A DNA stretch of 9,926 nt from Methylomonas sp. (GCA_026988195.1 JALSLS010000370.1:1-9926); one strand, 5' to 3'; positions 1 to 5,842 are shown, numbered from the stretch's first letter. The notes: a model not told the origin generated them from the sequence alone. Made by a program: numbers and translations.

Positions 1-961
1 AAACAATTTTATCTTTAAATAAATCTGGGTTTAATATATTACTGACTAAGGCTTGATAAAAAGGAATGGTGGTAATGGTTTCTGCTTTTCCATAATAGTT
101 AAAATATAAGCTGTTTGGTTGTTTTAACAAACTAAGCCAAGTATTCAATAAACGTTTTTTTTGAGGCGAAAAATTCTTTGAAATAATTAATTGCTGTATG
201 TCCTCTATGCTTTTCGGGTTAGTGAGTAAGTTAGATTTTATTTTTTTAAGATTTATCTCATGGCTAAAATTAAGCCTATTTTCTGTTGGGAATGTATTTG
301 TATACTCAATATTAAATTGCTGAAGTAAAGCCTTAATTTCTGGAGAGGCTTGTTTGATTAAGTATTGTTGAAAAATAGCAGTTGGAAAAGTTGCCAGTCC
401 CCCCGCACTCTGTTTATAAGCCCAAAATTGTTTAACTGTTGTTGATGTTTTTGGGAGTAAAAAGGGCGCAGAGGTAAGTGCAGCATCTTCTATTAGCGAA
501 ATTGAATTAATAATTCTTTCAAATTTAAACTCATTAAATGAGCCAGAAGATTGAATAGTTTGTCTTTTAAGGTAATTGCTCAAGACAATATTATTTGCAT
601 CTGACATGGCTTGCGCCAGTAACAGGTCATTATCTGGATTTCTGATTTCTTCAAAAGTCATATTGAAAGCAATCAGTGCAGGGGGTTGCTGGTTTATTTT
701 TTTAATTAATTCAGCATAGTATGAGCGAGGCCATTTTTCGGGGTTATCAGGCAAGTGTAATATGTTTGCTGAGGTTTCATCAATACTCACAATAATGACA
801 TTGTTAGGGGCTGGAGTAGGACCTCTTAAGTGAAATAAAATGGGTAGCCCTAACTCTTCCTCAAGATATATTCCTAGTGGACTTAGGCTGAAAATGGCTA
901 AAGCAATCCCAATAATTAAAAAGGATAAACATGTTTTATTATTTTTATTACATGGGAGCAT
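1..961 (-). CDS. CHASE2-domain sensor protein, N-terminal part (cut by window edge)
   Basis: Reading the minus strand from the ATG at 961-959 gives 320 codons without a stop up to the window edge. Residues 11-33 are a hydrophobic membrane segment (CLSFLIIGIALAIFSLSPLG). The rest reads as an extracytoplasmic CHASE2 sensor domain: RGPTPAPNNVIIVSIDETS near 46-64, a WPRSYYAELI block near 77-86, IAFNMTF near 97-103, and LYFNYYGKAETITTIPFYQA near 285-304 followed by FKDKIV at 315-320. The last block usually leads into the closing transmembrane helices of CHASE2. In this family the cytoplasmic output is often an adenylate/guanylate cyclase, GGDEF/EAL, histidine kinase or Ser/Thr kinase domain; here it lies outside the window, so the output is unknown. 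The usual Asp in the ...FD.F motif appears as Asn100. An AAGAA-type ribosome site precedes the ATG. The gene is divergent from nirK across about 640 bp, so shared function is not implied. Confidence 0.85.
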   Translation of the reverse strand, partial: MLPCNKNNKTCLSFLIIGIALAIFSLSPLGIYLEEELGLPILFHLRGPTPAPNNVIIVSIDETSANILHLPDNPEKWPRSYYAELIKKINQQPPALIAFNMTFEEIRNPDNDLLLAQAMSDANNIVLSNYLKRQTIQSSGSFNEFKFERIINSISLIEDAALTSAPFLLPKTSTTVKQFWAYKQSAGGLATFPTAIFQQYLIKQASPEIKALLQQFNIEYTNTFPTENRLNFSHEINLKKIKSNLLTNPKSIEDIQQLIISKNFSPQKKRLLNTWLSLLKQPNSLYFNYYGKAETITTIPFYQALVSNILNPDLFKDKIV

Positions 962-1026
962 CTGAGTTCTTTTTAAAAATCACAAATATCTTTTTTGAGT
1001 GATGGTGCTGTCGGGTTAAATAATAG

Positions 1027-1171
1027 GTAACTATTCATCCTATAAAAAGTAACCGTTCACCTCCCCCTTTGAAAAAGGGGGATTGAGGGGGATTTGTCTA
1101 ATAAAATCTCCCCTAACCCCTCTTTTTCAAAGAGGGGGGACTGAACGGTTACTATAAAAAGTAACGGTTAC
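1027..1171. repeat. Degenerate element ends surrounding the inserted MITE (probable nested insertion)
   Basis: Immediately outside the 8-bp duplications of the 1049-1152 element are two further sequences resembling its own termini. On the left, GTAACTATTCATCC at 1027-1040 resembles the element start GTAACCGTTCACCTCC. On the right, GTAACGGTTAC at 1161-1171 is a perfect short palindrome made of GTAAC joined to GGTTAC, as if the two element ends were fused. The simplest reading is that an older, mostly deleted copy stood here (left end, TATAAAAA, fused end) and the intact copy inserted into it. The observation is direct; the history is inference. Confidence 0.45.
1049..1152. mobile_element. 104-bp palindromic MITE, IS66-like ends, copy 1 (8-bp target duplication TATAAAAA)
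   Basis: The element starts GTAACCGTTCA and ends TGAACGGTTAC, and the two halves are complementary over most of the length: CCCCCTTTGAAAAAG on the left against CTTTTTCAAAGAGGGG on the right, with a central ATTTGTCTAATAAAATCT loop region. It is bounded by perfect direct repeats TATAAAAA at 1041-1048 and 1153-1160, the signature of a transposition event. A second copy with different flanks lies at 5875-6027. It is far too short to encode a transposase, so it must be moved in trans. IS66-family insertion sequences are known for ends beginning GTAA and 8-bp target duplications, which makes that family the likely source of the transposase. No transposase is in this window. Confidence 0.8.
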
Positions 1172-1365
1172 TCTTATATACATTAATAGCAAGTGAGAAA
1201 ATACCCTTATTCAAACATAATATTTCACTGAGTTAAATATAAAAAAAGCATATTCTTTAATCGTGGAACAAAATTGTTTTACAAATCTTTTTTAGGTTTA
1301 TTTTTGAGATGCTCTCATGCTTTATCCAAGAAAAATCATCACAATTATAAATAGCTGTATTTGGA

Positions 1366-1515
1366 ATGTTTAATGATAGTACTACAAAATGGATAAATGT
1401 AGTTTGTCTTGTTTCTCATCAGAGCTTAAAGGTGGTGACTGCGCGAAGTATAAGTTCTGGTTCCGATATTGATCATTTAGTTTATGGCTGTATGAGTTGC
1501 GATGTATATGTGTGA
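1366..1515 (+). CDS. Doubtful 49-codon open frame upstream of nirK
   Basis: ATG at 1366 to TGA at 1513 encodes a 49-residue peptide beginning MFNDSTTKWINVVCLVSHQS and ending HLVYGCMSCDVYV. It contains three cysteines, including a CxxC at residues 42-45 (CMSC). There is no proper ribosome site: only GGA directly against the ATG. The same stretch is also open in other frames (MDKCSLSCFSSELKGGDCAK from 1389 plus, and a start-less frame of about 60 codons on the minus strand). That argues that the region is a fragment or repeat rather than a functional small gene. I do not recognise the peptide. Confidence 0.15.
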   Translation: MFNDSTTKWINVVCLVSHQSLKVVTARSISSGSDIDHLVYGCMSCDVYV

Positions 1516-1601
1516 TGCAGATACGGGTGACGTTACTGCTTTCTTGGTGTATGTAAGCATCTGATTTTAAACCTGATATTTAATAAAGGAGTGGAATTAT
1601 T

Positions 1602-2690
1602 ATGAAGAATAAAATACAAAACATACTTATTATAATTGTGCTGGTGATTTCAGGTTGCACACCCAGTATTTCACATAAGCCTTTAAAACCAGATAGAATT
1701 AAACGGGTAACTCAAGAGCTGGTTTTTCCACCATTTTTGCCTATTCATCAGCAAGTAGCTAATTCGCCCCCTAAAATTATAGAGGTGAGGTTAGTTGTTG
1801 AGGAAAAAGAAATTCAAGTTTCGGGTGATGTTACTATTCAAGCGATGACCTTTAATGGTTCTGTTCCTGGCCCTATAATTGTAGTACACCAAGGTGATTA
1901 TGTAGAATTAACCTTAGTTAACCCTGAGACAAGCCTTCATATGCATAATATTGATTTTCATGCTGCGACAGGGGCATTAGGAGGCGGGAGTATTTCAAAA
2001 GTTAAACCAGGTGAAGAAGTCACTATTAGATTTAAAGCGACCAAGGCGGGAGTGTTTGTATATCATTGTGCACCTTTTGGAACCATGATCCCATATCATG
2101 TGGTGACAGGGATGAATGGAGTCATTATGGTTCTTCCAAGAGAGGGTTTAAAAGATAATCAAGGCGACCCCATCCATTATGATAAGGCCTTTTATATTGG
2201 AGAGCAGGATTATTATCTCCCAAGAGATGACGAGGGGCAGTTTAAACGGTTTTCATCAGTGGTTGATGCTATGCCAGATACTTTAAATGTTATGCAAACA
2301 TTAACCCCAAGTCATATAGTTTTTAATGGGAAAGTAGGTGCTTTGACTGGAAATAATGCCTTACATGCGAATGTAGGTGAAAAAGTTTTATTTATTCATT
2401 CACAAGCCAATAGAGATAGCCGGCCTCACCTTATTGGTGGGCATGGTGATTTAGTTTGGGAGGGAGGATCATTTTCTGATCGGCCTGTTACTAATAGAGA
2501 AACCTGGTTTATACCCGGGGGATCTGCTGTGGCAGCCCTGTATGAATTTAAACAACCTGGAACCTATGTATATTTAAACCATAGCCTTATAGAAGCTGTT
2601 TTATTTGGTGCTATGTTACATATCAAGGTTGATGGTGAATGGGATGATGACCTCCAAAAACAAATTACCGCGCCTCATGCGATTTATTAG
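1602..2690 (+). CDS. nirK: Copper-containing nitrite reductase, lipoprotein type (NirK/AniA)
   Basis: This enzyme reduces nitrite to nitric oxide in the cell envelope as a trimer with one type 1 and one type 2 copper per subunit. The 362-residue protein has two cupredoxin domains (about 60-180 and 195-345). Type 1 ligands are H115, C156, H166 and M171 (MHNIDFH, YHCAPFG, YH, GMNG). Type 2 ligands are H120, H155 and H327 (NHSLIEA). The catalytic Asp118 and His281 (LIGGHGD) are present, so all key residues are intact. The spacing between C156 and H166 is one residue longer than in Alcaligenes-type enzymes and resembles the CAPxGxMIPWH form. The N-terminus is a lipoprotein signal: a hydrophobic stretch at 8-18 and lipobox ISGC with Cys19. 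This predicts membrane anchoring as in AniA rather than a free periplasmic enzyme. AAAGGAG at 1585-1591 supports the start. No nor genes, NirV or azurin lie nearby; it appears monocistronic. Confidence 0.95.
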   Translation: MKNKIQNILIIIVLVISGCTPSISHKPLKPDRIKRVTQELVFPPFLPIHQQVANSPPKIIEVRLVVEEKEIQVSGDVTIQAMTFNGSVPGPIIVVHQGDYVELTLVNPETSLHMHNIDFHAATGALGGGSISKVKPGEEVTIRFKATKAGVFVYHCAPFGTMIPYHVVTGMNGVIMVLPREGLKDNQGDPIHYDKAFYIGEQDYYLPRDDEGQFKRFSSVVDAMPDTLNVMQTLTPSHIVFNGKVGALTGNNALHANVGEKVLFIHSQANRDSRPHLIGGHGDLVWEGGSFSDRPVTNRETWFIPGGSAVAALYEFKQPGTYVYLNHSLIEAVLFGAMLHIKVDGEWDDDLQKQITAPHAIY

Positions 2691-2703
2691 GAGGTTTTTT
2701 TAA

Positions 2704-2732
2704 ACAGGAGCGTGTTTCATACACGTTCCTGT
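2704..2732 (+). terminator. Hairpin after nirK, probable terminator
   Basis: A 12-bp stem (2704-2715 against 2721-2732, ACAGGAGCGTGT / ACACGTTCCTGT) with one G-U pair closes a TTCAT loop 13 bases after the nirK stop. There is no strong T-run after it (TCTCCTAATT), while a run of T lies before it, so termination may be modest or factor-assisted. It separates nirK from the downstream lipoprotein gene. Confidence 0.55.
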
Positions 2733-2808
2733 CTCCTAATTAATCTCAATTCACATAGTATTCAGTATCGTAGCTGTATTCTGTTTTTAAACGATACAGG
2801 AGAAGGTG

Positions 2809-3222
2809 ATGACTAATACGTTGGCAAAATCAACAATTTTGCTTTTAATACTGTTTTTAAGCGGATGTGCACATCATCCTAGATATCATGCTGGGCGATC
2901 ACTTGTAAGTTTGGTAGGTGTGGGTGTTAATAGCTATGCTCCTGCTTACCGCGATTATGATGATCATGATGTCTATTTAAGAAGGCCTTTAAGAAATAAT
3001 TATAAAGCTTATAAGCCTGTTTATGATAGGCATTACTACGATAAGCGTCAGCATGGAGGAGATCACCAACGTAATCGCTCATTTAATAAGTCTTATTCAA
3101 AGCGAGAACATAGGGAAAATGATAGGGATTATAGGCATAAAAGAAAGTGGAAAAGAGAAAGAGAGCGTGTTAGCCGAAGGGATAGGCATGCTTCAAACCA
3201 TGAAAGGTACAGGTATAGATAA
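2809..3222 (+). CDS. Small Arg/Tyr/His-rich lipoprotein of unknown function
   Basis: The 137-residue protein starts MTNTLAKSTILLLILFLSGC, a signal peptide with lipobox LSGC and Cys20 as the lipidated residue. A short segment follows (RYHAGRSLVSLVGVGVNSYA). Then comes a low-complexity, strongly charged tail from about residue 47 to the end that is rich in Arg, Tyr, His, Asp and Lys, with clusters such as KRKWKRERERVSRRDRH and a final RYRYR. I recognise no domain. The ATG at 2809 is preferred over the GTG at 2806 because AGGAG at 2798-2802 is 6 bases from the ATG but only 3 from the GTG. A hairpin separates it from nirK, so co-expression is not assured. The 7-bp inverted repeat GTATCGT/ACGATAC (2765-2771, 2791-2797) abuts the ribosome site and could affect translation. 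The basic, tyrosine-rich tail could bind an anionic surface polymer, nucleic acid or metal, but that is a guess. Confidence 0.8.
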   Translation: MTNTLAKSTILLLILFLSGCAHHPRYHAGRSLVSLVGVGVNSYAPAYRDYDDHDVYLRRPLRNNYKAYKPVYDRHYYDKRQHGGDHQRNRSFNKSYSKREHRENDRDYRHKRKWKRERERVSRRDRHASNHERYRYR

Positions 3223-3234
3223 AGGTGTTTTAAT

Positions 3235-3247
3235 GCTGGTTGCCAGC
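3235..3247. terminator. Short hairpin between convergent genes
   Basis: GCTGG (3235-3239) and CCAGC (3243-3247) form a 5-bp stem with a TTG loop in the 24-bp gap between two converging genes. There is no T-run on either strand, so it is at most a weak bidirectional stop signal. Another 7-bp stem, CAACACC/GGTGTTG with a T-rich loop, sits inside the end of the minus-strand gene at about 3274-3293. Confidence 0.2.
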
Positions 3248-3714
3248 TAGAACTCTAAGCTTTCTTGGCACTCAACACCTTTTTCGGTGTTGTGAAATTT
3301 ATAGTCTGTTAGTAGGCAATGATCAAGCCATTTTTGTAAGAAATAATTAAGACGCCATTTGTAATTCATTATTTCTGTACTTTGAGCGGGATCTTTATAG
3401 ACATTGAAAACAGGGAGCCTTTCATGGTCTCTCAAAACTTCTGCTAAATTGGCATCTAAATAAATTCTTATTTTGACTGCAGGCTCCATCACTTCAACTA
3501 GGTTTTTGTCGAATTGGTGACTTAGTTCAACGGTCATTGTATGTTTAGAGCGCTCAATGACCTTTAAATATAAAGAAGGCTGGTTTTTAGTTTTTCCGGT
3601 AGCTTTATTGTTGAAAGATTGTAAATCTGGAATGAGGCTAAACAACTTTTGATAATTAGACTCACACAGCTTTTCTAAACAAAATGAAGTATTAACAGGG
3701 TGAACTAAACTCAT
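3247..3714 (-). CDS. DUF1249 family protein (YqiB-like)
   Basis: The 155-residue cytoplasmic protein matches the DUF1249/YqiB family by recognisable blocks: LCESNYQKLFSLIPDL at 16-31, a central VELSHQF...VEVMEPAVKIRIYLDANLAEVL region with the family's hydrophobic PxxxIRxYxDxxxAEV pattern, and a C-terminal KWRLNYFLQKWLDHCL block at about 119-134, equivalent to the NQFLADWLRYCL end of E. coli YqiB. No biochemical function is established for the family. Its ATG lies 3 bp after the queD stop codon, with an AAGAAAG ribosome site inside the end of queD, so the two are probably one transcription unit. In E. coli the relative lies near genes such as cpdA and nudF; linkage to a QueD-type gene is a different context. 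No signal peptide or membrane segment is seen. Confidence 0.85.
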   Translation of the reverse strand: MSLVHPVNTSFCLEKLCESNYQKLFSLIPDLQSFNNKATGKTKNQPSLYLKVIERSKHTMTVELSHQFDKNLVEVMEPAVKIRIYLDANLAEVLRDHERLPVFNVYKDPAQSTEIMNYKWRLNYFLQKWLDHCLLTDYKFHNTEKGVECQESLEF

Positions 3715-3717
3715 AGT

Positions 3718-4122
3718 TTAGCTTTCTTGATAGCAGGCATGAGCGCTGGCTGTTTCCCATAGAACCACTTTATGCACATTTAAACCTTGTTGTTTTAAAT
3801 GTTGATAGATCATTTTACTTAAAACTTCAGCCGTTGGGTGTTCATTAATCGCCATAAAACGCTCATTTTGTTGCTCAAGCATAGGGATAATGGGGTCATC
3901 TTTGTGTAATAGAAAATTATGATCTAAGTGCTTGTTAATATAATTTTCAACAATGTCTTTTATATCTGAGAAATCACAGACCATACCTTGTTCATCTAAT
4001 TGTTCTTGCTGAATAGAAATAGATGCCTTAACGCTATGGCCGTGTAGGTTCTTACATTTTCCCTTATGGTTCATTAAGCGGTGACCATAACAGAAATAAA
4101 CTTCTTTAGTTATTGTGTACAT
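3718..4122 (-). CDS. queD: 6-pyruvoyl-tetrahydropterin synthase / QueD family (6-carboxytetrahydropterin synthase)
   Basis: The 134-residue protein is a single T-fold domain of the usual length. Zinc ligands are H14 (YGHRL), H27 and H29 (LHGHS). The nucleophile position is C23 (GKCKNLHGHS), followed by the Asp/His pair in LDHNFLL (D67, H68) and E123 in LWETASA, which anchors the pterin. QueD turns 7,8-dihydroneopterin triphosphate into 6-carboxy-5,6,7,8-tetrahydropterin, the first committed step to queuosine and other deazapurines; close relatives make 6-pyruvoyl-tetrahydropterin instead. The substrate cannot be settled from sequence alone, and no queC, queE or queF lies in the window. Start choice: stop codons in frame upstream rule out an earlier ATG, although the ribosome site is weak. 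An 8-bp inverted repeat (CGTTTAAT/ATTAAACG, 4138-4163) lies in the 45-bp gap to the PilZ gene. Confidence 0.85.
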   Translation of the reverse strand: MYTITKEVYFCYGHRLMNHKGKCKNLHGHSVKASISIQQEQLDEQGMVCDFSDIKDIVENYINKHLDHNFLLHKDDPIIPMLEQQNERFMAINEHPTAEVLSKMIYQHLKQQGLNVHKVVLWETASAHACYQES

Positions 4123-4167
4123 AGTTTGAGTGAAATGCGTTTAATCATTAAGTGAATTAAACGTGTT

Positions 4168-4461
4168 TTATTTAAGGCTTTTTATTGATGCGGCAATTTC
4201 AAAACAGCCATTGTCAGAAGGCGAGCTTCTTACAACTTCAATAAAAGCGGTCATAGCCGGGGTTGAGTTGTTTTTTGGGATAATATTAACTTCCATTGCT
4301 AAACCTGCTTCATAGGGAGTATCAGCAATAAAAGAGATGCCTGCACCACTTAAAGAGGTGCAATGCCCCGTTTTTGTTTCATCGGAATCAGCTAGTTTAT
4401 AGCTAATATCACAATCAACGTCCATTCTAATGTAATCACGTTTTTCGTCATATTCTAGCAT
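4168..4461 (-). CDS. Small single-domain PilZ protein
   Basis: The 97-residue protein is essentially one PilZ domain, the cyclic-di-GMP receptor fold. The RxxxR motif is present (R8 and R12 in EKRDYIRMDV), with the second motif region at TSLSGAGISF (35-44) and the downstream strands TAFIEVVRSS and FEIAASI. The canonical (D/N)xSxxG has Ser36 at its first position instead of Asp/Asn; Ser38 and Gly41 are kept, so binding may be weaker or altered. The start is placed at ATG 4461 rather than the in-frame ATG at 4494, because GAGGAG (4473-4468) sits 6 bases before it and no ribosome site precedes the earlier one. It lacks any output domain and probably acts by protein contact, as YcgR- or PilZ-like adaptors do. 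It lies on the same strand as queD but 45 bp away. Confidence 0.8.
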   Translation of the reverse strand: MLEYDEKRDYIRMDVDCDISYKLADSDETKTGHCTSLSGAGISFIADTPYEAGLAMEVNIIPKNNSTPAMTAFIEVVRSSPSDNGCFEIAASIKSLK

Positions 4462-4467
4462 TTGGTT

Positions 4468-4473
4468 CTCCTC
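4468..4473 (-). promoter_or_regulatory. Ribosome binding site deciding the PilZ gene start
   Basis: On the minus strand GAGGAG is followed by six bases and then ATG (4461-4459). This is the strongest Shine-Dalgarno match near the gene. It lies inside the longer open frame beginning at 4494, making the shorter 97-codon protein the likely product. Confidence 0.75.
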
Positions 4474-4499
4474 ATTAAATAAACAATAAATCAATCAAA

Positions 4500-4659
4500 G
4501 GAATGAGGATTTAATAACTTCCCGACTTTGACTTGCCTTTTGATTCCACAGAAGCACTCATAAAATAGTTACGTAGCCTGCTATGCGCCCATTTTATCAG
4601 CACTCCTGTGAAACCAAAATTCTGCGCCAAACTTCGGGAATTTATTAAATCCTCATTCC
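4500..4659. repeat. 160-bp imperfect palindrome, MITE-like, between PilZ gene and trpS
   Basis: The outer 25 bases at each end are inverted copies with one mismatch: the left end starts GGAATGAGGATTTAATAA, continuing to CCCG at 4524, and the right end 4635-4659 is its complement. Inside, shorter matched blocks continue towards the centre: CACAG against CTGTG (4547-4551, 4605-4609), ATAAAAT against ATTTTAT (4560-4566, 4591-4597), and a CGTAG/CTATG tip round 4572-4585. The whole unit can therefore fold into one long interrupted hairpin. No coding frame is present. I find no clear target duplication (flanks CAAA and TAAA at best). It is unrelated in sequence to the GTAACCGTTCA element. It occupies most of the shared upstream region of two divergent genes, 38 bp from the PilZ start. 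Confidence 0.75.
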
Positions 4660-4776
4660 TAAACTAACTTTAGACGATTTCTATAAATTCGGGTGGATTT
4701 TCCCTAAAAAACTTTGAAAAAAAGGAAGTGTACTATAAAAAACAAAAAAAATGCGTACGATTTAGATGTTTTTGTG

Positions 4777-4782
4777 TAAAAT
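4777..4782 (+). promoter_or_regulatory. Possible -10 box for trpS
   Basis: TAAAAT, preceded by TTTTTGTG, lies 33 bases before the trpS start. No convincing -35 hexamer is found at 16-18 bp spacing, so the call is weak. The leader contains no clear Shine-Dalgarno sequence. Confidence 0.3.
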
Positions 4783-4815
4783 CTAGGGCTTTTTGATCAA
4801 TAACTTGTCGCTGAT

Positions 4816-5829
4816 ATGAGTAAACAAATAGTTCTTACCGGTATTACAACAACAGGTACACCTCATTTAGGTAATTATGCAGGTGCAATTCGTCCTGCGA
4901 TAGAGGCAAGTAGAGATGCCGATGTTAGTCCTTTTTATTTTTTAGCTGATTATCATGCATTAATAAAGTGTCAAGAACCTGAAAGAGTCAGGCAATCAAG
5001 CTTAGAAATTGCGGCGACTTGGCTAGCTTTAGGGCTAGACACCTCAAATGCTGTTTTTTATCGCCAATCTGATGTTCCCGAAATTCCAGAGCTATGCTGG
5101 ATGCTCTCGTGTGTTACTGCTAAAGGTTTAATGAATAGAGCGCATGCCTATAAAGCGGCAGTGACTGAAAATGATGAGGCTGGGGGGAATGACCCAGACA
5201 AAGGCATTAGCTTAGGGCTATTTGGCTACCCTGTTTTAATGGCTGCTGATATGTTGATGTTTAAGGCTAATAAAGTCCCTGTCGGAAAAGATCAAATCCA
5301 GCATATTGAAATGGCTCGTGATATTGCTTCTCGTTTTAACCATATTTATGGTGAACACTTTACTATTCCAGAAGCGGTAGTTGATGAACATGCAGCGACT
5401 ATTTTAGGTTTAGATGGCCGAAAAATGAGTAAAAGTTATAACAATACCATCCCACTATTTGAAACTGAGAAAAAATTTAAAAAATTAATTAATAAAATAA
5501 AAACCAACTCATTAGAACCTGGCGAGCCAAAAGAGACGGATGGATGTACTTTGTTTGGATTATATAAAGCATTTTCCAGAGAGAGTGAAGTGGCTGAAAT
5601 TCGTCAACGATATGCTGAAGGTATTGCTTGGGGCGAAATGAAGAAAGTATTATTTGAAAAAATCAATGAAGAAATAGCACCAGCCAGAGAACGTTACCAT
5701 GCCTTAATGGAGGCTCCAGAGCATATTGAAGAACAATTACAAGAAGGTGCCGCTAAAGCAAGAGAAATTAGTGTACCCTTTATGCAAAAAATTCGTGAGT
5801 CAGTGGGTATCTCTCGTATTACAAAATAA
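4816..5829 (+). CDS. trpS: Tryptophanyl-tRNA synthetase
   Basis: This class I aminoacyl-tRNA synthetase charges tRNA-Trp with tryptophan in the cytoplasm. The protein has 337 residues, close to the usual bacterial length. The HIGH-type signature is TPHLGNY at 15-21, and the KMSKS loop is exact (GRKMSKSYNN, residues 203-207 for KMSKS). Family blocks between them include FYFLADYHALI, FYRQSDVPEI, CWMLSCVTAKGLMNRAHAYK, FGYPVLMAADML and VPVGKDQIQHIEMARDIA, the tryptophan and ATP pocket. The C-terminal anticodon-binding helices are complete. ATG at 4816 is the natural start because it opens the first beta strand (KQIVLTGITTTG), although no strong ribosome site precedes it. It is divergent from the PilZ gene and followed by a mobile element, so it is probably transcribed alone. 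Confidence 0.97.
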   Translation: MSKQIVLTGITTTGTPHLGNYAGAIRPAIEASRDADVSPFYFLADYHALIKCQEPERVRQSSLEIAATWLALGLDTSNAVFYRQSDVPEIPELCWMLSCVTAKGLMNRAHAYKAAVTENDEAGGNDPDKGISLGLFGYPVLMAADMLMFKANKVPVGKDQIQHIEMARDIASRFNHIYGEHFTIPEAVVDEHAATILGLDGRKMSKSYNNTIPLFETEKKFKKLINKIKTNSLEPGEPKETDGCTLFGLYKAFSRESEVAEIRQRYAEGIAWGEMKKVLFEKINEEIAPARERYHALMEAPEHIEEQLQEGAAKAREISVPFMQKIRESVGISRITK

Positions 5830-5842
5830 AATGGTTTTTGTA

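Larger units (their letters stand above)
962..1601. other. Intergenic region between CHASE2 gene and nirK
   Basis: This 640-bp gap separates two divergent genes. Its left third holds the palindromic mobile element at 1049-1152 and the relic around it. From about 1172 to 1380 it is very AT-rich with no convincing reading frame. From about 1380 to 1550 the composition becomes noticeably less AT-rich and several frames stay open for 40-60 codons on both strands (for example 1366-1515 plus), which suggests a decayed gene or a dispersed repeat rather than plain spacer. I looked for FNR-type (TTGATnnnnATCAA) and NsrR-type palindromes ahead of nirK and found no good match; TTGATCATTTAG near 1469 has only one half. 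The nirK ribosome site AAAGGAG lies at 1585-1591. Confidence 0.6.

Noticed and set aside
1049..1152. MITE copies read as CRISPR repeats or a rho-independent terminator only
   Set aside because: There are just two distant copies with no spacer array. Each carries matched ends and its own 8-bp target duplication, which a plain terminator or CRISPR repeat would not have.
1460..1490. FNR-like site ahead of nirK (TTGATCATTTAG)
   Set aside because: Only one half-site matches; the ATCAA partner at the correct spacing is missing.
1602..3222. nirK plus the small lipoprotein gene as a new two-gene denitrification operon
   Set aside because: A 12-bp hairpin and a 118-bp gap separate them and the second protein has no recognisable domain, so a functional unit cannot be claimed from this window.
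3023..3250. 75-codon plus-strand open frame overlapping the small lipoprotein gene
   Set aside because: It is out of frame inside the lipoprotein gene. It stays open because of the repetitive AGG/GAT/CAT/AGA codons there, has no ribosome site, and gives an Ile/Gly-rich sequence without family features.
4462..4494. Longer N-terminus of the PilZ protein from ATG 4494
   Set aside because: No ribosome site precedes 4494, while GAGGAG lies in this segment at ideal spacing from ATG 4461. The extra 11 residues do not belong to the PilZ domain.
4793..4800. TTGATCAA palindrome before trpS as a regulator site
   Set aside because: It lacks the four-base spacer of an FNR/CRP-type site, and such an 8-mer is easily found by chance in AT-rich DNA.
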